From contig NZ_CALGFC010000073.1 of assembly GCF_937881195.1 (NCBI RefSeq), forward strand, positions 1 through 53,050: a stretch of DNA of 53,050 nucleotides, read 5' to 3'. The translations under genes were made by a program, and so were the position numbers. Numbering within the stretch: the first letter of the stretch is position 1; every line of letters begins with the position of its first letter. The DNA is from an uncultured Methanobrevibacter sp. GTDB taxonomy: Archaea > Methanobacteriota > Methanobacteria > Methanobacteriales > Methanobacteriaceae. The notes below the pieces were generated by a model, which was not told where the DNA came from, ran no database searches, and saw only the letters and a program-made list of their open reading frames with translations. Below, one piece after another: positions 43,127-52,148 of the stretch.

Positions 43127-43879
43127 TTGTTTTAAAAAAGTATTTATGGAAAATTTAAATATAATTTAAATATAATTTAATAATTTAATTAATAATTTAA
43201 ATTTTGTTTAAATTTATTCAATTTATAAATTGTTAAAATATAAATTGTTCAAATTTTTATTTTTATTATTTTTATAAAATAATTTATGTTTATAGGATTT
43301 TTTTTCTTTTTAACTGTATCTATTAATCAATTATTTTTTTATTTTATTTTTTATTAACCTAATTTTATTTTTTTTAATTTTTATAACCTTTTAATTGATT
43401 TAATCTTTTTTAATAGTTTTAATTTTCTTTTTATTCTTTTAAATATATTTTTTTTAGTTTAATAATCTTTTCCATTTTTATATCTTTTTTGGACTGTTTT
43501 GAGATTATTTCTATCATATTTATTGTTTATTTGGTATTTTTTTAATTGTTATAATAATTTTTAATAATGATAGTTAATTTAATACTAAATTTCATTTTTT
43601 TTGTTATTTTGAATAGTATTTCTTTAACTTTTCTATTAATCCTGTGATTTATTGTACAAATTACAATATATTTCCTATTTTATCACTATTAAACTCAATT
43701 CAATGAATTATAATAAATATTATATACTCCAAAAAGAATATAGGTGTAGGTATAAGGTTTCCGTTATCCTTATATCAAAAATATATCTTATTGTTATAAG
43801 GTTATATTACTTTTATTGAGGATTTTATAATTAAAATAAAGATTTTTTAGATAATTAAGTTTATATGTGAGGTTTTTTT
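43127..43879. other. AT-rich spacer with amtB control region
   Basis: T-rich DNA follows trpB2. ATTGTA-CAAAT-TACAAT is an inverted repeat at 43651-43667. A TATA-like AAATATTATATACT lies at 43715-43728, followed by the inverted repeat at 43751-43774. No coding frame was seen. Confidence 0.55.
43749..43774. promoter_or_regulatory. Candidate nitrogen (NrpR-like) operator of amtB
   Basis: GGTA-TAAGGT-TTCC (43749-43762) has the spacing of the NrpR operators known in methanogens (GGAA-N6-TTCC and GGTA-N6-TACC), with one half of each kind. It overlaps an inverted repeat TATAAGG-N10-CCTTATA (43751-43774). The position, about 20-25 bases after a TATA box, suits repression. A further TATAAGG copy lies near 43796. 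Confidence 0.5.
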
Positions 43880-45091
43880 ATGGAAGGAATACTAAATGCT
43901 GGGGACACGTCATGGGTCCTCATATCAACTATTTTAGTACTTTTAATGAGTATCCCTGGGATAGCTTTTTTTTATGGTGGTCTAGCTAAAAAGAAAAATG
44001 TTTTAAATACTATGTTTTTAACTTTAATTGCATTTTCAATTGTAACAATAATTTGGATAGCTTTTGGTTATGAACTTGGGTTTGGAAATTCTATTTCGGG
44101 TTTTATTGGTTATCCTACAAGTATTATGTTACATAATGTGGGAATCAATTCAGTAACTGGTACAATACCTACTTATGTTTATATTGCATTTCAATTAACT
44201 TTCGCTGGGTTAACAGCAGCTCTTATTTCAGGAGCTATAGTTGGAAGAATGAAATTTTCAGCATGGGTTGTTTTTGTTGTTCTTTGGACAATCGGAGTAT
44301 ATATCCCAATCACCCACTGGGTTTGGGGTGGTGGATGGCTAATGGATATGGGAGTCATTGACTTCGCTGGAGGAACAGTAGTCGAAATATGTTCTGGTTT
44401 ATCTGCATTAGCAATAGCACTTGTAATTGGAAAAAGAAAGGATAGAACTCTTTTACCTCATAACTTAGGATACACTGTATTAGGTGCAGGATTTTTATGG
44501 TTTGGATGGTTAGGTTTTAATGGAGGATCTGCATTAACTGCTGGTGGACTTGCAGCATCTGCATTATTAGTTAGTAATTTAGGGGCTGCTGTAGGGCTTT
44601 TAACATGGGTTTGTATAGATATTTGGAGAGAAGGAAAACCAACAGTACTTGGAGCGCTTTCTGGAGCTATATCTGCACTTGTAGCAATGACTCCTGCTGC
44701 TGGATTTGTAAATGTTGATGGTGCGGTTGTAATAGGATTTTTTGCAGCAATATTGTCTTATATAGCGATTAGTTATATTAAACCAAGATTTGACTATGAT
44801 GATTCCTTGGATGTTTTTGGAATACATGGAATAGCCGGTATTTGGGGCACTATTGCTACAGGAATTTTTGCAGTAGTAGCTATTGGTGGTGTTTCTGGTT
44901 TAATAGAAGGAAATGCAAATCAACTTTTAATTCAATTAATTGCAACTGTTTCTACAATAGCTTATGCATTTGTTGTAACATTTATCATAGGTAAAATTAT
45001 TGATTGGACTATCGGCCTTAGAGTTTCTGATAAAGAAGAAACAGAAGGTTTAGATACTCATATTCATGAAGAATCTGGTTATAGGTTGTAA
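43880..45091 (+). CDS. amtB: Ammonium transporter AmtB
   Basis: This trimeric membrane channel for ammonium has 403 aa and about 11 helices. Family signatures are present: the N-terminal MSIPGIAFFYGGL, HWVWGGGW, the DFAGGTVVEI segment and the central pore histidine region FGIHGIAGIWG. The cytoplasmic C-terminal tail, which contacts GlnK, ends with a His-rich HIHEESGYRL. GTGAGG precedes the ATG. glnK follows 359 bases downstream, the usual amtB-glnK pairing. Regulation by nitrogen is likely through the operator candidate upstream. Confidence 0.96.
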   Translation: MEGILNAGDTSWVLISTILVLLMSIPGIAFFYGGLAKKKNVLNTMFLTLIAFSIVTIIWIAFGYELGFGNSISGFIGYPTSIMLHNVGINSVTGTIPTYVYIAFQLTFAGLTAALISGAIVGRMKFSAWVVFVVLWTIGVYIPITHWVWGGGWLMDMGVIDFAGGTVVEICSGLSALAIALVIGKRKDRTLLPHNLGYTVLGAGFLWFGWLGFNGGSALTAGGLAASALLVSNLGAAVGLLTWVCIDIWREGKPTVLGALSGAISALVAMTPAAGFVNVDGAVVIGFFAAILSYIAISYIKPRFDYDDSLDVFGIHGIAGIWGTIATGIFAVVAIGGVSGLIEGNANQLLIQLIATVSTIAYAFVVTFIIGKIIDWTIGLRVSDKEETEGLDTHIHEESGYRL

Positions 45092-45450
45092 TAGCAACAT
45101 ATTTAGGAATTTTAAGTAAAGTATATATTAGCAAAAATTAAAAATTAAATAAAATCATGTAATGAACGAAATTATGTAATGAATGGTAAAAATAACTTTT
45201 CATAATATATTTCGCATATTATATATTTTAATAATATATTCTTTACAATATATTTTTCATAATAGGTTTTTAATAATATATTTTTTACAATATATTTTTA
45301 TAATATATTTTTTACAGCATGTTTTTATAATGTATTTTTATAATGTATTTTTTGAATGATATTTTTATAATATTATTTAAGAGTATATTTCTTACGATAT
45401 ATTTTATAGTTGCTATATATGCTATTTATAACAATTTTAGAGGTTTTGAT
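45092..45450. other. Spacer amtB/glnK with ATAATATATTTTT repeats
   Basis: Degenerate units of about 18-22 bases (TTTTTATAATATATTTTTTACAA and ATGTATTTTTATA types) fill 45225-45350. GlnK may have its own promoter here. No gene was seen. Confidence 0.5.
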
Positions 45451-45789
45451 ATGAAAAAAATTTTAGCTATTATTCGCCAAGAAAAATTAGAGGATGTTAA
45501 AAATGCCCTTGTAGAAGTTGGTTGTCAAGGTATGAATTTATCTGAAGTTAAAGGAAAAGGGAGACAAAGAGGTTTAAAAGAATATTATAGGGGACATCAA
45601 TATTGTATAGAATTTCTTCCAAAAACAAGAATAGAAATAGTAGTTAATGATAATCAAGTGGATAATGTTTTAGATGCAATTATCAAAAGTTCCCGAACAG
45701 GTGAAATAGGGGATGGAAAAATATTTATTTCTGATGTTGAAGAGGTTATAAGAATAAGGACTGGTGAAAAAGGAGAAGATGCTGTTTAA
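45451..45789 (+). CDS. glnK: Nitrogen regulatory protein PII (GlnK type)
   Basis: This trimeric sensor of ATP/ADP and 2-oxoglutarate has 112 aa and binds AmtB and other targets when nitrogen is sufficient. The T-loop contains EYYRGHQY with Tyr51 in the position modified in bacteria; the usual Ala/Ser before it is His here. The B-loop is SRTGEIGDGKIF and the end is VIRIRTGEKGEDAV. ATG 45451 is chosen since PII begins MKKILAIIR. The 36 in-frame codons upstream are AT-rich leader. AGAGGTTTTGAT precedes the ATG. Confidence 0.95.
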   Translation: MKKILAIIRQEKLEDVKNALVEVGCQGMNLSEVKGKGRQRGLKEYYRGHQYCIEFLPKTRIEIVVNDNQVDNVLDAIIKSSRTGEIGDGKIFISDVEEVIRIRTGEKGEDAV

Positions 45790-45886
45790 ATTCTCTAATA
45801 ACCTTTTTTTATTTTAATAAGTATTTAATTTAATTTTTTTTATTTAATAATCTAAATTTTTCAACTAATATGAATTTAAAGTTAAT

Positions 45887-46693
45887 CTAATATGATTTTA
45901 AAATAAATTCTTTTAGTTTTTTAGATAGATTTTTATAATAATTTTCTGATTTTTCTATTTCTTTTAAAGAAATTTCTTTGTTTTCATATCTATTATTTAA
46001 TCTTTCATAATCTTTTTGAAGATTATACAATTCTCTTTTTTGAGAATCTTCTAAATTTTTTAAGTTATTTTTTAAATCTTGAATATAAGAATCTAAAAAT
46101 TCTACTTTTTCTTTTAGATATTTTTTATCCTTTTTTAGATCTTTATTTTCTTCTTTTAGATTTTTTTGATCATCTTTTAAAATAGCTATAATGCTATCTT
46201 TTTCTAAAGTTGATGATTTATCTAAATAATTAAGATGTTCTGAATTTTTATAATTCTCTATATTATTCGTGTCTTTTTTTTCAATCTTGGTAACATGTTT
46301 TTCAAGACATTTTTCTAATTTTTTTCTTTCATTAGAACTATCATCAAGTTTTTTTTCAAGTGAGCTATTTATTATTTTTAATTTTTCCATATTATTTTCA
46401 AAATTATATATTGTAGAGTTATTTTTTTCTATTGTAGATTTTAATTTCTGATTTGATTCTTCTAATTTACTTTTTTCTTCTTTTAAAATATTTATTTTAT
46501 CAGAATAGTTTTCTATTTCTTTTAAATATTTTGATGGGATTATTAAGACTGTTTCGTCATCTTTAAATATATTATCTTCTTTAGGAACAGTTATTTGAAC
46601 TTGTTCTGTACGGTATTTCTTTTTTCTACCACTTTTTAGAGTTCTACTATATTCTCTAGAATATTTTTTCACTATAGCTCTTATAAATTCCAT
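45887..46693 (-). CDS. Coiled-coil protein of unknown function
   Basis: I do not recognise the family. The 268-aa protein has a basic N-terminus (residues 1-30, with IVKKYSREYSRTLKSGRKKKY). A short beta-like segment (about 31-60) contains VQITVPKED and ETVLIIPSKY, which could be an AbrB-like or other small domain. From about residue 65 to 260 it is one long coiled coil rich in Glu, Lys, Leu and Asn. ATG 46693 follows GAGGATTCTT. The Lys/Asn-rich basic start suggests nucleic-acid or membrane contact. It lies alone between glnK and the flavoprotein gene. Confidence 0.7.
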   Translation of the reverse strand: MEFIRAIVKKYSREYSRTLKSGRKKKYRTEQVQITVPKEDNIFKDDETVLIIPSKYLKEIENYSDKINILKEEKSKLEESNQKLKSTIEKNNSTIYNFENNMEKLKIINSSLEKKLDDSSNERKKLEKCLEKHVTKIEKKDTNNIENYKNSEHLNYLDKSSTLEKDSIIAILKDDQKNLKEENKDLKKDKKYLKEKVEFLDSYIQDLKNNLKNLEDSQKRELYNLQKDYERLNNRYENKEISLKEIEKSENYYKNLSKKLKEFILKSY

Positions 46694-47114
46694 AAGAATC
46701 CTCAATATTAAATTTTAAAATAATATCTAACAACTTTAGTAAATTGTCAAAATGATATATAATCTTATATGTTTCGCTGTTATTATATTATCTATTATTT
46801 ATATTATTATTTTATTATATTTTATATGTTATAGTATATTATATTAATTATTTCCTTGTTATTATTTTGTATACATTGTTTTTCACTATAATATGAATAA
46901 GTGAATTTACAATAAAATTATTTATAATAAAAATAATAATATTAATATTATTGTAAGTTTGGATATAATTTGAACTTTAAGACATTTATTAATATATTAA
47001 AACAAATTAGCTTGGTTTCTATTAATTTGTTTAAAACTTTTATTAGATAAAATTTTTATTAAGTGTCTTTATATATTGTTATTAAATGATTTATTGTTTT
47101 AGGAGAGTTTATAC
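46694..47114. other. Divergent AT-rich spacer
   Basis: This spacer has repeated TATATTATA-type strings (46785-46850) and AGGAGAG before the next ATG. No gene was seen. Confidence 0.5.
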
Positions 47115-47702
47115 ATGTTTATTGTGGGAATTTGTGGAAGTCCAAGAAAAAAAGCTACTGAATATGTCCTTAATAACTCTTTGGAGAGTTTAGAAGATCA
47201 AGGTTTTGATACTCAAATGTTTACTATAAGAGGTAAAGAAATAAATCCTTGCAGGCATTGTGATTATTGCTTAAAAAAGAAAGAATGTGTGATGAAAGAT
47301 GATATGTTCGAAGTTTATGATTTGCTTAGAAAAGCGGATGGTATTATACTTGCCAGTCCTATGTATAATGGATCAATTTCATCTCAAATTAAAGCAGTGA
47401 TGGATAGATGTAGAGCTTTAGGTGCTGAAAATGTTAATTTACTTAAAGGTAAAATTGGAATGTCAATTGCAGTTGGAGGAGATAGGTCTGGAGGTCAAGA
47501 ATTAGCTATTCAACAAATTAACACATACTATATATTAAGTGGCATAATTCCTGTAAGTGGAGGTCCTTTTGGAGCCAATCTTGGAGCTACTTTTTGGTCA
47601 CAAGATACACTAGAAGGTGTTAAAAAAGATGAATATGGATTTAAAACTTTAAATAAAACTTTAAAAAGATTTGTTGAGTTTTTAAACAATAAAAAGGAAT
47701 AA
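47115..47702 (+). CDS. Iron-sulfur flavoprotein (NADPH-dependent FMN reductase family)
   Basis: The 195-aa flavodoxin-like protein has the FMN phosphate loop GSPRKKATEYVL near residues 8-20. A compact cysteine motif Cys46-x2-Cys49-x2-Cys52-x5-Cys58 matches the Isf proteins of methanogens, which hold FMN and one [4Fe-4S] cluster and take electrons from ferredoxin, often to reduce O2 or H2O2. ASPMYNGSISSQIKAVMDR is the second conserved block. TAGGAGAG precedes the ATG. The physiological partner is unknown. Confidence 0.88.
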   Translation: MFIVGICGSPRKKATEYVLNNSLESLEDQGFDTQMFTIRGKEINPCRHCDYCLKKKECVMKDDMFEVYDLLRKADGIILASPMYNGSISSQIKAVMDRCRALGAENVNLLKGKIGMSIAVGGDRSGGQELAIQQINTYYILSGIIPVSGGPFGANLGATFWSQDTLEGVKKDEYGFKTLNKTLKRFVEFLNNKKE

Positions 47703-48095
47703 AATTTCTCATATAAAATAATAAAAAAGACTAAAAATTTCTTATATATTATTTTAATAATGATCATGTTAATTTTTCGATTTTTAATTTTTTAAAACAT
47801 AATTCATTTTAATATTTTTAATATAAATTTTTAATATAAATTTTTAATATTAACTTTTAATATTAATTTTTATAATTATTTTTAATTTTTAAAACATCAT
47901 TAATATTATTATTTTTTAAATATTATTTTTTAAATATTTTATTTTCTAAATATTATTTTTTAATATTAATTTTATATAGTTAGGATTGTTTTTCTATTTT
48001 TATCATTTAATTTTAAAATAAATAGTTTAAAATTATATTAATCTAAAATATTCATTTTTAAATTTTACAATGAATTTTTATAAACTATTTTAATA
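47703..48095. other. Convergent AT-rich spacer
   Basis: Degenerate TTTTTAATATAAAT and TATTATTTTTTAAA repeats (47810-47960) fill most of this spacer. T-runs on both strands could end both convergent genes. No gene was seen. Confidence 0.5.
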
Positions 48096-49637
48096 TTATA
48101 TAAATCTTTCAACTATTTCTAAAATTTTGTTTATAATTTTGGTTGCTGGACCAAATTTATGTGAAAACTTACGAGCAGCAATTAAATCTTCTTCTTTGAA
48201 AGATCTCAATACAATTAAAAATATTAAATATATTATTGGGCAAATAATCATTCCTAATATTAATCCGAGTATTGTATTTGGAATAATTAAAATAATTAAA
48301 CCCATTAGTAAGGAAGCAATAATAACTTTTCCAATAAAAGAAATAGGTGCCTTTGTATTTGTTAAATTAAAACTCAATTTTAATATAGGTATCATAATTA
48401 AAAAACAAGCTATTGTAGTTGCAAGAGCTCCGCCAACAATTCCATATATTGGGACTATTAACCAATTAAGAACAAATGTTGCAATAGCACCTACTACTAA
48501 AACATACATTGGGATTCTTGGGTTTCCAATTCCTTGAACAATACTTGAAGAAATCGCAAACAATGAATAAAATGTCATTCCTATAACAAGAATACTTAAT
48601 GCTGGAGCAGCATCTAAAAATCTTGGAAAAGTAATTTGAAGTATTGGTGTTGAAAAAAGAGATATTCCAATACACATTGGTATGACAATCACCATTGAAT
48701 ATTTATAAGATTGTGAAACATATTTACTGAGTAAATTTTGATTTTTAGTACTAAACGCTGCTGAAACTGCTGGCAATATTGTTGTTGCAAGTGAAGTTGA
48801 AATTATTAATGGAAACCTAGATATCGGGTCTGCTGCACCGAAATAACCTGTAAAGGTGGCTCCTAATATTTTACCTATAACAAATGTGGATATTGCAAAA
48901 ATTAACATTTCTGCTAATGCAGTTATAGTAACTGGCACTGCAAAAAATATCATTTTTTTAGCTAATTTGAGTTCTTCAAGTACTGAAAATTTATATTCGA
49001 CTTCTGGCTTTGGAACATATTTCCACATATATTTTTGAAATATAATTATGGATAATACGGCTGAAGCTATAAATCCTATTACTGAACCCATAACTGCTCC
49101 AAAAGCAGAGTATCCTAATAAAACTAACAATGTAGCAAAAACTATCATGAAAATTTGTTCTGTAGCTCTTGTAGCTAATATATATTCCATCTTTATTACG
49201 CCTTGGAATGCACCTCTAAATGCACCTACAATAACACTAAATGGAACTATAAAACCTACTGCTTGTAATGGGTATAATAAACCTGGCATTTTAGGATTTA
49301 ATGCTGCTAAATATGGAGCTATAAAAAATACCATTAAGAATCCAAATAAAATTCCCAAAAATAGCATCATCTTTAACGAAGTGTATATCGTTTGCCTTGC
49401 TAAAGCTTTTTCATCAACAGCTGTAAACTCTGCCACATATTTTGCTATAGCTGGAGGTAATCCTCCTGCAGATAATACTTGAAGAATTCCCTGAAATTGT
49501 AATGTGTAACTTAATATCCCATAAGAAGACGGCCCTAAAAGTTGACCCATTAAGAACCTATAGATAAATCCTCCAACACGAAAGATTATATTGCCTATTA
49601 AAATTAAAATACTTCCTCTGGCTAGCCTGTTACTCAT
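48096..49637 (-). CDS. Polysaccharide/lipid-linked oligosaccharide flippase (MurJ/Wzx-like, MOP superfamily)
   Basis: The 513-aa membrane protein has about 14 helices and the MOP exporter pattern. It starts with SRGS-type residues (LARGSILILIGNIIFRVGGFIYRFL) and has LSAGGLPPAIAKYVAE in the second helix pair. It would flip lipid-linked wall or surface glycan precursors across the membrane. In Methanobacteriales such proteins are candidates for the pseudomurein precursor flippase. GGTGAT lies three bases before ATG 49637. It is not beside other glycan genes here. Confidence 0.88.
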   Translation of the reverse strand: MSNRLARGSILILIGNIIFRVGGFIYRFLMGQLLGPSSYGILSYTLQFQGILQVLSAGGLPPAIAKYVAEFTAVDEKALARQTIYTSLKMMLFLGILFGFLMVFFIAPYLAALNPKMPGLLYPLQAVGFIVPFSVIVGAFRGAFQGVIKMEYILATRATEQIFMIVFATLLVLLGYSAFGAVMGSVIGFIASAVLSIIIFQKYMWKYVPKPEVEYKFSVLEELKLAKKMIFFAVPVTITALAEMLIFAISTFVIGKILGATFTGYFGAADPISRFPLIISTSLATTILPAVSAAFSTKNQNLLSKYVSQSYKYSMVIVIPMCIGISLFSTPILQITFPRFLDAAPALSILVIGMTFYSLFAISSSIVQGIGNPRIPMYVLVVGAIATFVLNWLIVPIYGIVGGALATTIACFLIMIPILKLSFNLTNTKAPISFIGKVIIASLLMGLIILIIPNTILGLILGMIICPIIYLIFLIVLRSFKEEDLIAARKFSHKFGPATKIINKILEIVERFI

Positions 49638-50082
49638 TACATCACCGATTTATCATAGTAAAATCATTTTTTATTAAATTGTCATATATTTTTCAGATTT
49701 ATTAATATATCTATTAATTTATTATTTATATAATAAAATTATTAAATAATGATAATTATTAATCTTTCAATAATTTAAAAAATAATTATATTTATTTCAA
49801 TTAAATTGGTTTTATTTAAATTAGTTTTATTTATTAACAATTTATTCAATTATCATTAGCTTATATAAATTAAGTATAATTATATATTTGTTTTATTATT
49901 TATATTAAATTATTAGCTATAAATATGAAATATGCTTTTTTCTTTTGATTATTTTTCTAATAGATTTTCATTATAATTTGATGTTTTTTATTAAATTTTT
50001 TTATTATTTTTATAATTTCTAATCTTTTTAATATTTTTATACTTTTAAATACTTTTAAATATTTTTAAATACAACTATTTTT
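49638..50082. other. Divergent AT-rich spacer
   Basis: The spacer contains low-complexity T-runs and repeated ACTTTTAAAT strings (50040-50070) just before the next ATG. That tract may include a TATA box for a leaderless transcript. No gene was seen. Confidence 0.5.
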
Positions 50083-51138
50083 ATGAAAATTTTAGCAATA
50101 GATATTGGTGCAGGAACTCAAGATATATTATTTTATGATACTGAAAAAGAGCTTGAAAATTCTATAAAATTAGTCCTACCTTCTCCTCCTGTCATAATTG
50201 TTGAAAAAATTAAGGAACAAACAATTAAAGGAAACAATATTTATTTTGATGGAACCATAATGGGGGGAGGAAAGATTAAATCTGCTATTGTCTCACATAT
50301 GGACAAGGGGTATAAAGTAGCAATGGAAAAAGAACCAGCTAGGACTATAAAAGATGATTTAAAAATAGTTAAGGATTTGGGTGTTGAACTTGTTGATAAA
50401 GGTAGCTTCTCAAAAGATTCAAAATACTCTAATTATTTTAAAATATCTTTAATAGATGTTAATATTGAAAAAATAATTTCAACAATTTCTGATTATGATA
50501 TAAATTTTTCTTTTAATAAAATTGCGGTTGCTGCTCAAGATCATGGGTTTAGTGATGAGATGGGTGATAGAGATTTTAGATTTGAGAAAATTAGGGAAAG
50601 ATTAAAACATCCTATGGCAGTTGAAGAGTTAGCTTTCTTAGGAAATGTCCCAGAATATTTCTCTCGGATGAAAGCTATTGAAAAATCTCTTGAAGGATTA
50701 AACCCAATTATTATGGATTCTAAATTTGCTTCTATTTGTGGAGCTTGTTTTGATCCTGAAATTTCTGATTTAAATAGTTTTGTAGTGATGGACATCGGTA
50801 ATGGCCATACTATGGCTGCTTCTATTGAGGATGGAAAGATTCAAGGGGTCTTTGAACATCATACTTCTAATCTATCTCCAGAAAAAATAGAAAAGCTTGT
50901 TAAAAAGCTTGTTGAAGGGACTATAACACATAAAGAAATTCATGAAGATAATGGACATGGTGCTCATGTAATCAATGGAATCTCAAATCTTGAAAAAGTT
51001 GTGGTTACTGGGCCAAAGAGAGGAATTATTAAAAAAACAAATTTAGATTATTATAATGCTTCTCCTGGTGGAGATGTTATGATGACTGGGCCGGTTGGTC
51101 TTATAAACGCTACAGAATATATTGAAAATGATTCATAG
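50083..51138 (+). CDS. DUF1786 (COG4012-type) ASKHA-like protein
   Basis: The 351-aa protein begins MKILAIDIGAGTQDILFYD, an actin/Hsp70-type phosphate-1 loop. A second loop VVMDIGNGHTMAASIEDG follows at about residues 232-249, so it looks like a nucleotide-binding ASKHA protein. It also has a GACFDPE motif and a C-terminal TGPKRG segment. The family is common in methanogens and is sometimes annotated as a pyruvate formate-lyase-activating relative, without evidence in the sequence. The function is unknown. No Shine-Dalgarno is seen; a TATA-like TTTTTAAATAC lies about 15-20 bases upstream. Confidence 0.75.
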   Translation: MKILAIDIGAGTQDILFYDTEKELENSIKLVLPSPPVIIVEKIKEQTIKGNNIYFDGTIMGGGKIKSAIVSHMDKGYKVAMEKEPARTIKDDLKIVKDLGVELVDKGSFSKDSKYSNYFKISLIDVNIEKIISTISDYDINFSFNKIAVAAQDHGFSDEMGDRDFRFEKIRERLKHPMAVEELAFLGNVPEYFSRMKAIEKSLEGLNPIIMDSKFASICGACFDPEISDLNSFVVMDIGNGHTMAASIEDGKIQGVFEHHTSNLSPEKIEKLVKKLVEGTITHKEIHEDNGHGAHVINGISNLEKVVVTGPKRGIIKKTNLDYYNASPGGDVMMTGPVGLINATEYIENDS

Positions 51139-51162
51139 TTTTCTTTGATTATTAATTAACTA

Positions 51163-51213
51163 GATTATTTGGTTGATTGGATTATTTGGTTGATTAGATT
51201 TTTTAGTTGATTA
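51163..51213. repeat. 17-bp tandem repeat, three copies
   Basis: The unit GATTATTTGGTTGATTG is followed by a copy ending A, then one with TTTTAG replacing ATTTGG. It lies 25 bases after the DUF1786 stop codon. Confidence 0.85.
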
Positions 51214-51330
51214 GGTTATTATTCCTTCGTTTATATTATAATTCATCAATTATTTTAAATTTCAATAGGCTTTTAATATATATTTTTATTATTTATTTGT
51301 TATAATGTATTTTTTGGAGATTTTTTTATC

Positions 51331-52029
51331 ATGAAGTTGGATCCTCATATTCATAGTTGTTATTCAGGAGATGCAAGATCTAGTCCTAGAGAGATAATTA
51401 AAAGAGCTTTACATATTGGTTTAGATGTTATAGCGATTAGTGATCATAATTCGATTAAAGGGTCAAAATCTGCTATTAGTTTATCAAAAAATATCAAAAA
51501 CCTTCTTGTAGTTCCATCTATTGAGATAAGCTCGTCTGATGGCCATATTCTTGGTTTTGGTATTGAAACACCTATTTTAAAAGGTTTAAATCCTGAAGAA
51601 ACAGTAGAAAAGATTCATGATGAAGGGGGATTAGCTATAGTTCCTCATCCTTTTTCATCTTATAGGAAGGGATTATTTTTTAATAATCGGAAGAATGTTA
51701 AAAAATTAGTGAAAGAAAAATTAAATAATAAATGTCTAATTGATGGTGTTGAAGTTCTGAATGCAAGATATATTGTTGGTTATTCTAATTATAGGGCAAA
51801 TAAATTAGCTAATAAATACAACTTAGCTAAAATAGGGTCTAGTGATTCACACTTCATTGAATCAATTGGTAATTGCTATACTGAACTTTTTGATATTGAT
51901 TTAGAACCTACTGTTGATGATGTAATTGAAGCTATAAGATCAAGAAAAACTATAGCTAAAGGTAGTAGAACACCTAATTATTTAATAGCTAAAGAAGTAT
52001 TTAACAAAAAAATAAGAAGAATTTATTAA
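51331..52029 (+). CDS. PHP-domain metal-dependent phosphoesterase
   Basis: The 232-aa protein has the full PHP metal-ligand set: HxH at residues 6-8 (DPHIHS), Asp14, SDHN at 38-40, Glu65, His72, His106 in VPHPF and SDSH at 171-174. Relatives hydrolyse phosphoesters such as nucleotides, histidinol phosphate or pAp. The substrate cannot be told. GGAG lies before the ATG. The DUF63 gene follows after 120 bases on the same strand. Confidence 0.9.
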   Translation: MKLDPHIHSCYSGDARSSPREIIKRALHIGLDVIAISDHNSIKGSKSAISLSKNIKNLLVVPSIEISSSDGHILGFGIETPILKGLNPEETVEKIHDEGGLAIVPHPFSSYRKGLFFNNRKNVKKLVKEKLNNKCLIDGVEVLNARYIVGYSNYRANKLANKYNLAKIGSSDSHFIESIGNCYTELFDIDLEPTVDDVIEAIRSRKTIAKGSRTPNYLIAKEVFNKKIRRIY

Positions 52030-52148
52030 TAGTTGGTTAATTATTTTTCTATTTAAAAAGTTTAAGATTAATTATTTTAATATTTAAGTATTATTATGTT
52101 TATTTTTATTAAAAATGAGAATATTTATTAAAAATAAGAAGGGTTAAA

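Noticed and set aside
45343..45450. N-terminal extension of GlnK
   Set aside because: The PII fold starts at ATG 45451 with a ribosome site; the upstream codons are AT-rich leader with an accidental open frame.
48127..49482. Plus-strand frames opposite the flippase gene
   Set aside because: They are mirror frames of a hydrophobic protein gene, which often stay open by codon bias. No start signals or family features are present.
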